Origin: a virus
IMG/VR virus record: IMGVR_UViG_3300032282_000782
Span: 1 to 58,091 of that record
Length of the DNA stretch: 58,091 bases
Strand: one strand, 5' to 3'
Below the pieces are notes generated by a model. The model was not told the DNA's origin, ran no database searches, and saw nothing but the letters and a program-made list of their open reading frames with translations. Positions within the stretch are counted from its first letter, which is position 1. Each line of letters starts with the position of its first letter. Shown one piece after another: positions 9,075 to 17,389 of this stretch. The position numbers and the translations under genes are program-made.

Positions 9075-9083
9075 ATGTATAAT
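9055..9083 (+). promoter_or_regulatory. Sigma70-type promoter overlapping the terminator
   Basis: TTGCCA (9055-9060) and a perfect TATAAT (9078-9083) are separated by exactly 17 nt. The -35 box overlaps the 3' arm of the capsid terminator. It would restart transcription for the tail genes beginning at 9125, read by host RNA polymerase because none is encoded in the window. Confidence 0.6.
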
Positions 9084-9124
9084 TAACATCAAGGCATCAC
9101 TCACCTAAAGGATTACCCTTTGAA

Positions 9125-9433
9125 ATGACACAGACTACCCTCCGACAAGGATTCGTTACAGGCAGCGGCGCTGTCTTAGATGTGACATCTAACGTCACTG
9201 TTGAGAATACCCGTGTACACGCTATTGCAGCATCTGGTATCGGTACATTCCTTATTACAGGTACTTCAGTTGGCCCTTACGGAACTAAGGGTAGCAACAT
9301 TAAGTTCGTCCTGACTACAGCCATTGACCAGCAGTACTTGGACTTTGGGGGCACCTTAGGTGTCCGTATGGATGGTATTGTAAAGGTATCTGCCCCAACA
9401 TCAGCAGCGACTGTAGCCGTCTTCTATGGCTAA
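9125..9433 (+). CDS. Small beta-rich structural protein
   Basis: 102-aa Val/Thr/Gly-rich protein, probably a beta-sandwich, overlapping the start of the first adaptor gene by 8 bp. No recognised family. It could be a head-decoration or head-completion protein given its size and its place between capsid and adaptor. AAAGGATTACCC lies upstream of ATG and a good promoter lies 42 bp upstream. Confidence 0.6.
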   Translation: MTQTTLRQGFVTGSGAVLDVTSNVTVENTRVHAIAASGIGTFLITGTSVGPYGTKGSNIKFVLTTAIDQQYLDFGGTLGVRMDGIVKVSAPTSAATVAVFYG

Positions 9434-10082
9434 TTACAGTGGCCTAGTTGACGACCTGATAGCTGCGACTGAGAACACCAGCACAGAGTTCCTTAGCTAT
9501 GTCCCCAATATGGTTAACAGGGCTGAAGAGCGTCTAGTTAAAGACCTAGACGACTACGGTTTGGTAACGTACACCTCAGTGGCTGTATCAATCAACAACA
9601 ACCTAATGACGCTCCCAACCGGAACCCGTGTAGTCAAGAACTTCCTAATTGAAGCCAGTGGTTCTAAAGTTAACATGCTGTTAAGGACAGATGAGTTTAT
9701 CAATGATTATTGGCCAGTTAGTGCGTCTGTTGGGCAACCCAAGTATTATGCTAAGCGCGATAGCACCACTATCCTTATTGCTCCAACACCAGATGCTACC
9801 TATAATGGGCGTGTTGTCCATGTTTCCAGACCTACTACCTTAAGTTCTGTATCAGAGACAAACTACTTTACTGACCTCTGTTACGATCTCCTGTTCTACG
9901 GCTGCATGATTGAAGCTGCTCTGTTCCAGAAAGACTTCCAACTAGCTAGTCTTTACGAACAGAAGTATGGTGGCCTCCTAGAACTACAGCGTAACCAAGC
10001 CCGTAGAAGCCGTAGGGACGATATGCAAGCCCCTGCAAGCCCTGCTGGTGGTGATACTACCATTGTTGGACAACAGAACTAA
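9426..10082 (+). CDS. Head-tail adaptor protein
   Basis: 218-aa protein resembling podoviral adaptors (P22 gp4/SU10-type) that dock on the portal and extend the DNA channel. The N-terminal helices carry the typical MVNRAEERLVKDLDDYG segment (about 28-44). A beta region follows (MTLPTGTRVVKNFLI). The C-terminal helices include YGCMIEAALF and a basic tail (RNQARRSRRDDMQ). Overlaps the previous gene by 8 bp, implying coupled translation. Confidence 0.7.
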   Translation: MANYSGLVDDLIAATENTSTEFLSYVPNMVNRAEERLVKDLDDYGLVTYTSVAVSINNNLMTLPTGTRVVKNFLIEASGSKVNMLLRTDEFINDYWPVSASVGQPKYYAKRDSTTILIAPTPDATYNGRVVHVSRPTTLSSVSETNYFTDLCYDLLFYGCMIEAALFQKDFQLASLYEQKYGGLLELQRNQARRSRRDDMQAPASPAGGDTTIVGQQN

Positions 10083-10121
10083 ATATACACCCATTAACAC
10101 CTAAGAAGGATACACATTACT

Positions 10122-10403
10122 ATGGCTAAAGCACCAATGAAATATGAAGGCTCCAAGAAAGACATGAAAATGGATGCTATGATGGCTAAGAAAACAGGTA
10201 TGTCAAAGAAGGCTTGGGAGTCTTCACCTCAGGACAAATCAATGGATAAAGCTGGTCAAGCTGCCATGATGATGCGTAAGGGCGGCGGCAAGATGTCCAT
10301 AGGAGCCGCTAAGAAGGGTATGGGAGCAGAAAAGCGGGCTTCTGGTGGTAAGGTTGGTAGCCGTGGCGCTACTCAACGTGGCTTCGGCGCGGAGAAGCAC
10401 TAA
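10122..10403 (+). CDS. Lys/Met-rich small basic protein
   Basis: 93-aa protein, very rich in Lys, Met, Gly and Ala, with no membrane segment. It ends in RGATQRGFGAEKH, a variant of the tag shared by the next three genes. It overlaps the following start by one base (TAATG). Such short basic proteins follow the adaptor in other marine podoviruses as I recall; their role is unknown. Charge suggests DNA contact or packaging inside the head (inference). Confidence 0.65.
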   Translation: MAKAPMKYEGSKKDMKMDAMMAKKTGMSKKAWESSPQDKSMDKAGQAAMMMRKGGGKMSIGAAKKGMGAEKRASGGKVGSRGATQRGFGAEKH

Positions 10404-11086
10404 TGGCTGACACTGATACTCGCCCACAAGCTACACGTAATACAGCCGCTGAACGTCTGGCAACACGTAATAAGTATACGTCTCCTAAGGAAAATACTTC
10501 AACAGCGTCTTCTTCTAGCCGTGAGAAATCAACAAACGTTAATACTCTCCCACAAGCTACACGTAATACAGCCGCTAAACGTCTGGCAACACGTACTGGT
10601 AGTGCTATTAACACTGTAGATATTGTTGATTCTAAGGTAGGTAATGAGTATACGTCTCCTAAGGAGGATACTTCAACAGCGTCTTCTTCTAGCCGTGAGA
10701 AATCAACAGACGAAGGTATGGGTCCGTCAGTGTCTATGACAAGTCCTAAGGAGGATACTTCAACAGCGTCTTCTTCTAGCCGTGAGAAATCAACAGACGA
10801 AGGTATGGGTCCGTCAGTGTCTATGACATTAATGAAAATTAATAAAGGTGATACTCTTTCAGCTATTGCCAAACGTCATGGAACTACTGTTAAAGACCTC
10901 ATGGATGCTAACCCGTACATTAAAGACGCCAATAAGATTTATGCTGGAAAGTCTTTAACTCTAAAGAAGAAGCCGGAAGTGTCTCAGGATGGTTACAAGA
11001 AAGGTGGATCACTTCGTCGTTCAGGTGGTGGTGGTCTTGGTGTTGGTCAAGCTCTTCGGGGCTGGGGCGCAGTAAGGAAGAAATAA
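10403..11086 (+). CDS. LysM-domain protein with internal repeats and C-terminal tag
   Basis: 227 aa. Residues 1-140 are Ser/Thr/Lys-rich and made of repeated segments, including two identical 29-residue units (SPKEDTSTASSSSREKST...). Residues 143-190 are a LysM fold (INKGDTLSAIAKRHGTTVK ... YAGKSLTLKKK) that binds peptidoglycan-type glycans. The end, GGGGLGVGQALRGWGAVRKK, is the tag shared with neighbouring genes. There is no signal peptide, so the protein probably acts from the virion at the host wall during entry rather than being secreted. Start by TAATG overlap with the previous gene. Confidence 0.75.
   Translation: MADTDTRPQATRNTAAERLATRNKYTSPKENTSTASSSSREKSTNVNTLPQATRNTAAKRLATRTGSAINTVDIVDSKVGNEYTSPKEDTSTASSSSREKSTDEGMGPSVSMTSPKEDTSTASSSSREKSTDEGMGPSVSMTLMKINKGDTLSAIAKRHGTTVKDLMDANPYIKDANKIYAGKSLTLKKKPEVSQDGYKKGGSLRRSGGGGLGVGQALRGWGAVRKK
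10657..10830 (+). repeat. Exact 87-bp tandem duplication inside the LysM gene
   Basis: The 87-bp unit at 10657-10743 is repeated at 10744-10830 with essentially no base changes, adding 29 codons in frame. Related, older copies of the same segment occur at about 10423-10530 and 10549-10600. Near identity implies recent slippage or recombination, and copy number may vary between isolates. Confidence 0.85.
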
Positions 11087-11088
11087 TT

Positions 11089-11745
11089 ATGGCTGAGAGA
11101 ATTACAGACTCTATTCTAGACGTTAAACCATCCCGCAATCGTACTGCAAAAGTCCGTGACGATCTAGAGGAACGTCGTAAAGAGTTTGATGATAACTCAG
11201 ACACGGAGACTGGTAAGGCAGTCCAAGATAACGTAGCTGCTCTTCTACCCATAGGTAAGGCTTTGTTAGTTGGTAAACAAGCTGTATCAACAGGGCTTCG
11301 CGCCGTACACGGTGCAACTCCTAAAATTCAAGCATCAGCACGTGCTGCTATTGAAGAAGCAAAAGGAACTACACGGCGGGTTGGAAGAGGGAGCAGCTTA
11401 GCGCAGTACCCTGCTCCTGTAGGCCGTGGTAGGGGCGTTACGTTTACATCTAGAGCGGAACAAGCTGAAGGTGTAGCAGCACGTGAGTCAGCAGCAGAGG
11501 CAGCACCTTACGCCGCTATTGGTAGCGCAGCATCAGGGCACGCTCTACGTAACGATTCAGACAAGAAGGATAAAAAGGAAAAGAAAGAGAAGGGCAGTAC
11601 TCCTATTGACTTATCAGGAGAAGACCTGGATCAGTTAAAAGCAGACCTAAACAAGAAGAGTGGCGGCACGCTCCGTCGTTCAGGTGGTGGTGGTCTAGGT
11701 GTGGGTAAAGCTTTACGTGGCTACGGTGCAGTGAGGAGGAAATAA
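11089..11745 (+). CDS. Basic protein with shared C-terminal tag
   Basis: 218-aa Ala/Arg/Lys-rich protein of unknown function, starting 2 bp after the LysM gene. The middle (about 120-155) is Ala-rich, and a Lys/Asp-rich hinge (DKKDKKEKKEKG) is followed by a helix. It ends in LRRSGGGGLGVGKALRGYG plus AVRRK, nearly identical to the end of the preceding protein although the rest is unrelated. Probably a virion component, by context. Confidence 0.65.
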   Translation: MAERITDSILDVKPSRNRTAKVRDDLEERRKEFDDNSDTETGKAVQDNVAALLPIGKALLVGKQAVSTGLRAVHGATPKIQASARAAIEEAKGTTRRVGRGSSLAQYPAPVGRGRGVTFTSRAEQAEGVAARESAAEAAPYAAIGSAASGHALRNDSDKKDKKEKKEKGSTPIDLSGEDLDQLKADLNKKSGGTLRRSGGGGLGVGKALRGYGAVRRK

Positions 11746-11747
11746 TT

Positions 11748-12026
11748 ATGGCTGACAAATACCAAAACGATCACACGGGAGTTCAAAGATATATAGATGA
11801 AAGCAAGAAGATTGCTAGGGAGTCTATAGAAAAAGAAGAGCGTGGGCCTAATGCTCAGAAAGGTATGGGAACTATTGCTAAATGGCTTGACGACACACGG
11901 AATACTGTTCGTGATAAGTTGGGTCTAAACGACAAGGATGATGGCACTGTTATCAACAAAGCAAAGGGTGGCGGCTTAGGTTGTGGCGCTGCCATGAGGG
12001 GCTTCGGAGCAGTACGTAAAAAGTAA
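11748..12026 (+). CDS. Small basic protein with shared C-terminal tag
   Basis: 92-aa charged helical protein of unknown function, 2 bp after its neighbour. It ends in GGGLGCGAAMRGFGAVRKK, the third clear copy of the tag in consecutive genes. The final bases TAATG also start the next short gene. No domain recognised. Confidence 0.65.
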   Translation: MADKYQNDHTGVQRYIDESKKIARESIEKEERGPNAQKGMGTIAKWLDDTRNTVRDKLGLNDKDDGTVINKAKGGGLGCGAAMRGFGAVRKK

Positions 12027-12136
12027 TGCCAATCAGTAGGTCCAACACAAGTACGCAGATCAGCCGTCCTCCTATGAAAAAGAAGATGGCTGGTACTGTA
12101 CAACCCAAGAAGAAGCCAAAAGCTACAAAGAAGTAA
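12026..12136 (+). CDS. 36-residue Lys-rich peptide
   Basis: A short frame starting on the TAATG overlap with the previous stop and ending at TAA 12134-12136, 11 bp before the next gene. It encodes MPISRSNTSTQIS followed by a Pro/Lys-rich tail ending KPKATKK. The start resembles tiny basic proteins (MPISR...QIS) found at this place in marine phages, from memory. The overlap, composition and exact filling of the gap support a real gene. Confidence 0.6.
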   Translation: MPISRSNTSTQISRPPMKKKMAGTVQPKKKPKATKK

Positions 12137-12147
12137 GAGAGGGACGT

Positions 12148-12498
12148 ATGGCTTTAACAGAACAGCAAAAGAACAAGCTAAAGAAGAACGGCTTGTCCGG
12201 TTTAAACAAACCAAAGAACACTCCTTCTCACCCGACTAAGAAGGGTGTTGTTGCTGTTAAAGGCGCTAGTGGTGACTCCATAAAGATCATCCGCTTCGGT
12301 GACCAGAACATGGGACATAACTACTCTCCTGAAGCACGTAAGTCATTTAAAGCCCGTCATGGTGCTAACATTGCTAAAGGTCCATCTAGCGCAGCTTACT
12401 GGGCTAACAAGCAGTACTGGTCAGGTCCTTCTGGGCCAAAGAAGATGCCACCTAAATCTCAGAAAAGTACTAAAGGTTTAGGCTCTCCTAAGAAGTAG
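12148..12498 (+). CDS. Conserved basic phage protein (SFKARH..AAYWANK type)
   Basis: 116-aa Lys/Pro-rich protein. The motifs LNKPKNTPSHPTKK, IKIIRFGDQ and SFKARHGANIAKGPSSAAYW followed by ANKQYW match a conserved small-protein family in marine phages, including cyanophages, as I recall, probably a domain of unknown function. It closes the cluster of small basic proteins. No catalytic signature is evident; it may bind DNA in the virion. Confidence 0.7.
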   Translation: MALTEQQKNKLKKNGLSGLNKPKNTPSHPTKKGVVAVKGASGDSIKIIRFGDQNMGHNYSPEARKSFKARHGANIAKGPSSAAYWANKQYWSGPSGPKKMPPKSQKSTKGLGSPKK

Positions 12499-12558
12499 GG
12501 AGATACTTAATTCCGTGGTACAATATATTAACAATTTCTCTATCATTGTAGGACGCTA

Positions 12559-13233
12559 ATGGCTACTTCTGGTACATACTCTTTTGCGTTGGACATAGAT
12601 GAAGTCATTCAAGAAGCCCTTGAGATGATTGGTGGTGAGCAGACATTAGGTAATGACCCTAAATCTGCCCGTAGATCAATCAATTTGATGCTCCAGGACT
12701 GGCAAAACAGGGGTATTCTCCTCTGGACAAGCAACACAACCATTGTTTCATTGACCACAAGTGTAACTTCCTACGACCTAAACGCCAATATCGTTGATGT
12801 TACGGACGCTGTGTTAACCAGAAGTGGCACGGATATTGCACTAACACGTATTTCAATGGAGGAATACCTCCGAATCCCCCGTAAAAGCCAAACTGGACGC
12901 CCTTCTCAGTTTGCTATTAGGCGCGAACAGGACAATCCAACACTATTCCTGTGGCCTATCCCTATTAATAGCACAGATACTCTTAAAATTGAGCGTGTTA
13001 AGTTCATGCAGGACGTAAATAAGTCTGCTGGGCAGAATGCAGACATCAGCCGTAGGTTTTTACCGGCATTTACTGCTGGTTTAGCCCATCAGATGGCTTG
13101 GAAGCGCCCTGGAGTAGAGGGTGGACGTATTTCAGCCCTTAAACAAGAGTATGAACTACTCCTTGCACGGGCTATGGACGAAGATAGGGAGCGGGCAAGC
13201 ATTAAGATCGTTCCTAAACTCAACAGGGCTTAG
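12559..13233 (+). CDS. Second head-tail adaptor/connector protein
   Basis: 224-aa protein with the podoviral adaptor pattern. Helices come first (IDEVIQEALEMIGGE, RRSINLMLQDWQNRG at about 37-51). A beta domain starts at SVTSYDLNANIVDVTDAVL. The C-terminal helical tail includes AFTAGLAHQMAWKRP. It resembles P22 gp4-like or tail-completion proteins and probably sits below the first adaptor. AGGAC lies before ATG. Confidence 0.65.
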   Translation: MATSGTYSFALDIDEVIQEALEMIGGEQTLGNDPKSARRSINLMLQDWQNRGILLWTSNTTIVSLTTSVTSYDLNANIVDVTDAVLTRSGTDIALTRISMEEYLRIPRKSQTGRPSQFAIRREQDNPTLFLWPIPINSTDTLKIERVKFMQDVNKSAGQNADISRRFLPAFTAGLAHQMAWKRPGVEGGRISALKQEYELLLARAMDEDRERASIKIVPKLNRA

Positions 13234-13239
13234 GCTACA

Positions 13240-13521
13240 ATGGCCTCTAACAAGCGGGCAATTGCTGAGTGTGATGTATGCGGCTGGGTGTACCCACATC
13301 GTGAGCTAAAGAAGAACAGCTACGGTATGTTGGTGTGCCCAACTGACTATGATGGGGCATACGACTTAAAGAACCACCCACAGAACAAGACACCAAAGCT
13401 TTGTGACGACGAATTTATTAAAGACCCAAGACCTCCTGCTAACACTGAACGTAATCAGAACTGGGAAGCAGTTAATGAGAACTGGGAAGACCTAACAGAC
13501 AGCTACTGGAACAGTATATAA
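13240..13521 (+). CDS. Small Cys-containing minor structural protein
   Basis: 93-aa protein whose N-terminus has CDVCGWVYPHRELKK followed by a single Cys in GMLVCPTDY, resembling a degenerate zinc ribbon. The rest is acidic and Asn/Trp-rich. Genes of this type lie between adaptor and tail genes in other podoviruses as I recall, with a proposed virion role. It begins 6 bp after the adaptor and ends 1 bp before the fibre gene, so all three are probably co-translated. Confidence 0.6.
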   Translation: MASNKRAIAECDVCGWVYPHRELKKNSYGMLVCPTDYDGAYDLKNHPQNKTPKLCDDEFIKDPRPPANTERNQNWEAVNENWEDLTDSYWNSI

Positions 13522-13522
13522 C

Positions 13523-14962
13523 ATGACAACACTAACCGGTACAAAGATAGCTAACACCTACAAGGATTTGCTCCAAGTAAGTAATTCCAACTCAGGTATT
13601 GATGGCACACTTCGCACTGTCTCAGATGGTGAGGCTACTAACTCCCCACTCCAGCTATCACAAAGTACTGTTAACATCAATGGCACCTTTGCTCTTAACG
13701 GTATCTCCCTTACTGTTGATGCTTCTACCCTTAACTACCTTGGCGGTGGTGCTGTTAACCCATCTTTCGGTACAGTGTCTGTTAGCACTGGTTTAGACGT
13801 TGACGGCTATGCTACGTTTCAGATTATTAGTGCTACAGCAGGAACGTTCTCTGGTGTTGTATCAGCTACATCCTTCAGTGGTTCTGGTGCCAATCTAACT
13901 GGTATTACATCCGTTGCACTGGCTACTAACGTAAGTGGCGGCTATGGTGCATTGACTAGCTTGTCCAGCACGGATATTCGTGGAGCAACCGGCGGCTTCA
14001 CTGTAAAAGTATCTGCTGCTGCTGCTGAGTTTAGCGGTCCAGTAAGCGGCACCTCAGCAGTATTCTCTGGCGTCGTGTCCGCAGCATCTTTTGCTGGCGC
14101 TATAAGCGGTACTACAGGCAACTTTAGTTCACAGGTCAGTGCTGCCGGGTTAACACTAAGTGGTGTACTATCAGCTACCTCTGGGGTGTTCAGTGGTCAG
14201 GTATCTGGTGCGGGGGCGTCATTCTCTGGTATTGTGAGCGGTGCTTCAGCGGTATTTAGTGGTGTAGTATCTGCTGCTAACATTCGTGCTGGCGCAAGCT
14301 TCTTTACTGCTCAGGTGAGCGGTACAGGGCTAACATTAAGTGGTATTGTAAGTGGTACTTCGGCAGTGTTCTCCGGTATCGTCTCAGCAGCTTCATTTGC
14401 TGGTGCAGTCAGCGGTACCACAGGTAACTTTACTTCCCAAGTATCTGGAGTGGGTTCTACATGGTCTGGACCAGTCAGTGGTACTTCAGCGGTGTTCTCT
14501 GGTATCGTCTCAGCCAGTAAATTCTCTGGTGCTATTGATGCAACAATTGTATCCGCTGCTTCTGCTGTTTTCACTGGGGTAGTATCTGGTACCTCAGCAG
14601 TATTTAATGCAGTAGTATCGGTGTCAGGTTTCTCAGCAGTGTTTGCTGTATCCCCATGGATAAGCTTAACGGATGCAGTTTCTGTAGCAGTTAACTTTAA
14701 GACTGGTCAAAACTTTGTTGTGCAGCTGGGTGGTAACAGAACCTTAGAGAGCGGTACTAACTTAAGTCTTGGGCAATCTGGTTCAATCTTTATTGTACAA
14801 GATGGTACCGGATCAAGAACATTGTCTTATGGAGCTAATTGGAAGTTCCCCTCTGGTACAGCCCCTACATTAACCACTACATCAGCGGCTATTGATCGTT
14901 TAGACTACGTTATCTATGGTGTGTCTGCTATCCAAGCAGTCTTGACTAAAGACAATAAGTAA
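13523..14962 (+). CDS. Repetitive tail fibre protein
   Basis: 479 aa, almost entirely Ser/Gly/Ala/Val/Thr. From about residue 95 to 375 it repeats a pattern close to SGTSAVFSGVVSAASF about every 20-30 residues, consistent with a beta-structured trimeric fibre shaft. At DNA level the repeats differ mostly at synonymous positions, so they are old and kept by selection. Residues 376-479 form a different C-terminal domain (WISLTDAVSVAVNF ... KFPSGTAPTLTTTS) that recurs at the end of the fibre protein at 18498-19406. Binds host receptors or joins other fibres (inference). Confidence 0.75.
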   Translation: MTTLTGTKIANTYKDLLQVSNSNSGIDGTLRTVSDGEATNSPLQLSQSTVNINGTFALNGISLTVDASTLNYLGGGAVNPSFGTVSVSTGLDVDGYATFQIISATAGTFSGVVSATSFSGSGANLTGITSVALATNVSGGYGALTSLSSTDIRGATGGFTVKVSAAAAEFSGPVSGTSAVFSGVVSAASFAGAISGTTGNFSSQVSAAGLTLSGVLSATSGVFSGQVSGAGASFSGIVSGASAVFSGVVSAANIRAGASFFTAQVSGTGLTLSGIVSGTSAVFSGIVSAASFAGAVSGTTGNFTSQVSGVGSTWSGPVSGTSAVFSGIVSASKFSGAIDATIVSAASAVFTGVVSGTSAVFNAVVSVSGFSAVFAVSPWISLTDAVSVAVNFKTGQNFVVQLGGNRTLESGTNLSLGQSGSIFIVQDGTGSRTLSYGANWKFPSGTAPTLTTTSAAIDRLDYVIYGVSAIQAVLTKDNK

Positions 14963-14986
14963 AAAGAAAAGAAGGAATAATAACCA

Positions 14987-17380
14987 ATGGTCTTTAATTC
15001 AAGTATGCTTATGGCTGGTGCAACTGCTAATGCAAGTGACTACACCATCCCCTATTCCGCACGGTTTGTGTCAGGAAATAGCCCAGGCTTAAGTCGGGCA
15101 TGGGCAAGCGGTAATCGGACAACGGCAACGCTTTCTTTGTGGTTTAAGATCGGAAAGATTGACTCCACAACTAGAGAACTTGTGTCTCTTGGGTCAACAA
15201 GTGGAACGTCTAACGACTTAATTTTTTGTGAGTATGTTGGTGTATCTAACATCTTTCAAATATACTATTACAATTCCGGCGTTGTGTGGCAGAAGTCGTT
15301 CACGCAAGTTCTCCGTGATCCCTCCGCTTGGTACCACCTTGTTGTCGCCTTCGACACGACGAACGGCACGGCGGGTGATCGCGTAATTCCGTACCTTAAC
15401 GGGTCGCGGGTTACAGCACTTGGGACAAGCTCAAACCCAACTGCCAGCGCCAATCAGCCGTTCAATGTTTCTGGCGGCTCTTGCTATATTGGAAAGGAAC
15501 CGGCTGCTGCTGGTTACTGGGACGGCTACGTCTCTCAAGTTCAATGGATCGACGGACAAGCCCTAACTCCATCCTCCTTCGGCCAGACAAACACAAGCGG
15601 AGTGTGGGTGCCTAAAGCCTATGCAGGTACTTACGGGACTAACGGGTTCTTCTTAGCGTTTGGTAACAGCGCAGCGTTAGGGACTGACACATCCGGTAAT
15701 GCCAACACTTTCACAAGCAGCGGGCTTACTAGCGCGGATCAAGTCACCGACACGCCGACGAATGTTCGTGCGACGTGGAACCCGATTTTCCCGGTCCCGA
15801 CAAGCTACGCCGGAACTATGACGTGGACGGCTGGCAACAAGGTTGCGACGTTTACTAGTGGAGTTAATTCTGGCTTCGCGTGTTTGACGCAGGAAATCCC
15901 GGTCGGCATGAAGGCCGCAATTGAATTGACGCTTGGAGCAGGAACGTGGACGGGCGCGAGTGAGCGCATCGGCATCTTCGCGTCGAACGCTAATCTTACC
16001 GCTGGCGGCGCTTTCGGCGCTGGTGCGACTGAATGGTGCTATCGCGGCGACGGCCAGAAGATCAATAACGGTTCGGCTTCTGCTTACGGAACGGCGTGGG
16101 CGGCAACCAACGTCATCACCGTTGAAGTGGACAACCTGAACGGCACGCTTCGCTTCCGGCTGAACGGCACAGACCAAGGGCAAGCCTACACGTTCACGCC
16201 GACGCCTCTTGTCATCGGTGCGCACAGCTACAACAGCAAGGCCATCACGCTCAACAACGAGACGTTCGCGCAACCGGTCACGTCGGGTTTCTCGTTGCCC
16301 TGCACCAGCAACCTGCCCGCCCCAGCGATCAAAGACGGGTCGGCGCATTTCCAAACGACGCTGTACACCGGCACGGGCGCGACACTATTGGTTCACCAAA
16401 CTGGTAATGCGGACTTCACGCCCGACATGGTTTGGCTAAAAAGTCGGAGCGCGGCTACCGACAATCTGATTTTTGATGTTCTGAGGGGGGTCAACAAGTA
16501 CGTCAGGCCGAACGCAGTCGGCGCGGAGCTAACCGTCACCGATGGTTTGATGAGCTTCGACAGCGACGGTTTTACGCTAGGGGCAGATATTGGAACATCG
16601 CACTCTATCAACGATAGCGCGAAGACCTATGCCGCGTGGCAATGGAAAGCGGGCGGCGCTGGCGTGACGAATAGCGTCGGTTCAATCACTTCAACCGTTT
16701 CCGCGAACACAACGGCTGGGTTCTCGGTTGTCACTTACACCGGAACCGGCACGGCGGGAACCATTGGGCATGGGCTTGGCGTCGCGCCGAAGCTGATCAT
16801 CGTCAAGGCGCGTTCTGGCGTCACACAAGGTTGGCACGGCTACCATGCGTCACTCGGCAATGGCAGCTACGTTGTCTTGAACACAACGGCGGCGGTCGAT
16901 ACCGGCGCGATCTGGAATAGCGCAAGCCCTGATAGTTCAAAATTCTCTGTCGGCTCAAGTACGTGGCCGCAGGTCAACTCGGGAAGTGGAACCTACGTCG
17001 CCTATTGCTTCGCCGAAATCGCTGGCTTCTCAAAGATTGGGTCGTACACCGGCAATGGTTCCGCTGACGGGCCGTTTGTATATTGCGGGTTCCGCCCCGC
17101 GTTCGTGCTGACAAAACGATCAGACAGTGCGGACAGTTGGGTCATTAAAGACACGGCTCGCGATACCTACAATGTCGCAACAAAACGCCTTTATACGGAA
17201 CAAGCGGCTGCCGAAGACCCAAGTTCGTTATATGGCACGTATGACATTTTATCCAACGGATTTAAGTTCCGCGATAGCAATGGTCTTACGAATGGCAGCG
17301 GCGGAACATACGTCTTCGCCGCCTTTGCCTCTAACCCATTTGGTGGTGGTAGCGGTGCTGCCCCTGCTACGGCACGGTAA
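14987..17380 (+). CDS. Tail adhesin with LamG-like, SPRY-like and DUF7483-like domains
   Basis: 797 aa. Residues about 40-215 look like a laminin-G/concanavalin A fold (ATLSLWFKIGKID, WYHLVVAFDTTNGTA, YIGKEPAAAGYWDGYVSQVQW). Residues about 275-415 resemble a SPRY-type beta-sandwich (MTWTAGNKVATF ... NVITVEVDNLNGTLRFRLNG). Residues about 440-790 match my memory of phage DUF7483 (FTPDMVWLKSR, AYAAWQWKAGG-like, GLGVAPKLIIVKARSG). These are carbohydrate/protein-binding folds, so host recognition is likely. From about 15300 the gene is markedly more G+C-rich than its neighbours (65 % in 16141-16200 against 48 % in 20101-20160). This indicates transfer. AAGGAATAATAACC precedes ATG. Confidence 0.7.
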   Translation: MVFNSSMLMAGATANASDYTIPYSARFVSGNSPGLSRAWASGNRTTATLSLWFKIGKIDSTTRELVSLGSTSGTSNDLIFCEYVGVSNIFQIYYYNSGVVWQKSFTQVLRDPSAWYHLVVAFDTTNGTAGDRVIPYLNGSRVTALGTSSNPTASANQPFNVSGGSCYIGKEPAAAGYWDGYVSQVQWIDGQALTPSSFGQTNTSGVWVPKAYAGTYGTNGFFLAFGNSAALGTDTSGNANTFTSSGLTSADQVTDTPTNVRATWNPIFPVPTSYAGTMTWTAGNKVATFTSGVNSGFACLTQEIPVGMKAAIELTLGAGTWTGASERIGIFASNANLTAGGAFGAGATEWCYRGDGQKINNGSASAYGTAWAATNVITVEVDNLNGTLRFRLNGTDQGQAYTFTPTPLVIGAHSYNSKAITLNNETFAQPVTSGFSLPCTSNLPAPAIKDGSAHFQTTLYTGTGATLLVHQTGNADFTPDMVWLKSRSAATDNLIFDVLRGVNKYVRPNAVGAELTVTDGLMSFDSDGFTLGADIGTSHSINDSAKTYAAWQWKAGGAGVTNSVGSITSTVSANTTAGFSVVTYTGTGTAGTIGHGLGVAPKLIIVKARSGVTQGWHGYHASLGNGSYVVLNTTAAVDTGAIWNSASPDSSKFSVGSSTWPQVNSGSGTYVAYCFAEIAGFSKIGSYTGNGSADGPFVYCGFRPAFVLTKRSDSADSWVIKDTARDTYNVATKRLYTEQAAAEDPSSLYGTYDILSNGFKFRDSNGLTNGSGGTYVFAAFASNPFGGGSGAAPATAR

Positions 17381-17389
17381 CACTTTACT

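Noticed and set aside
10369-10872. 167-codon antisense frame with repeats
   Set aside because: It mirrors the tandem repeats of the LysM gene, which has a real domain and neighbours in the same direction.
15677-16354. 225-codon antisense frame inside the LamG adhesin
   Set aside because: It is an Arg-rich shadow frame caused by high G+C content; the sense frame has recognisable beta domains.
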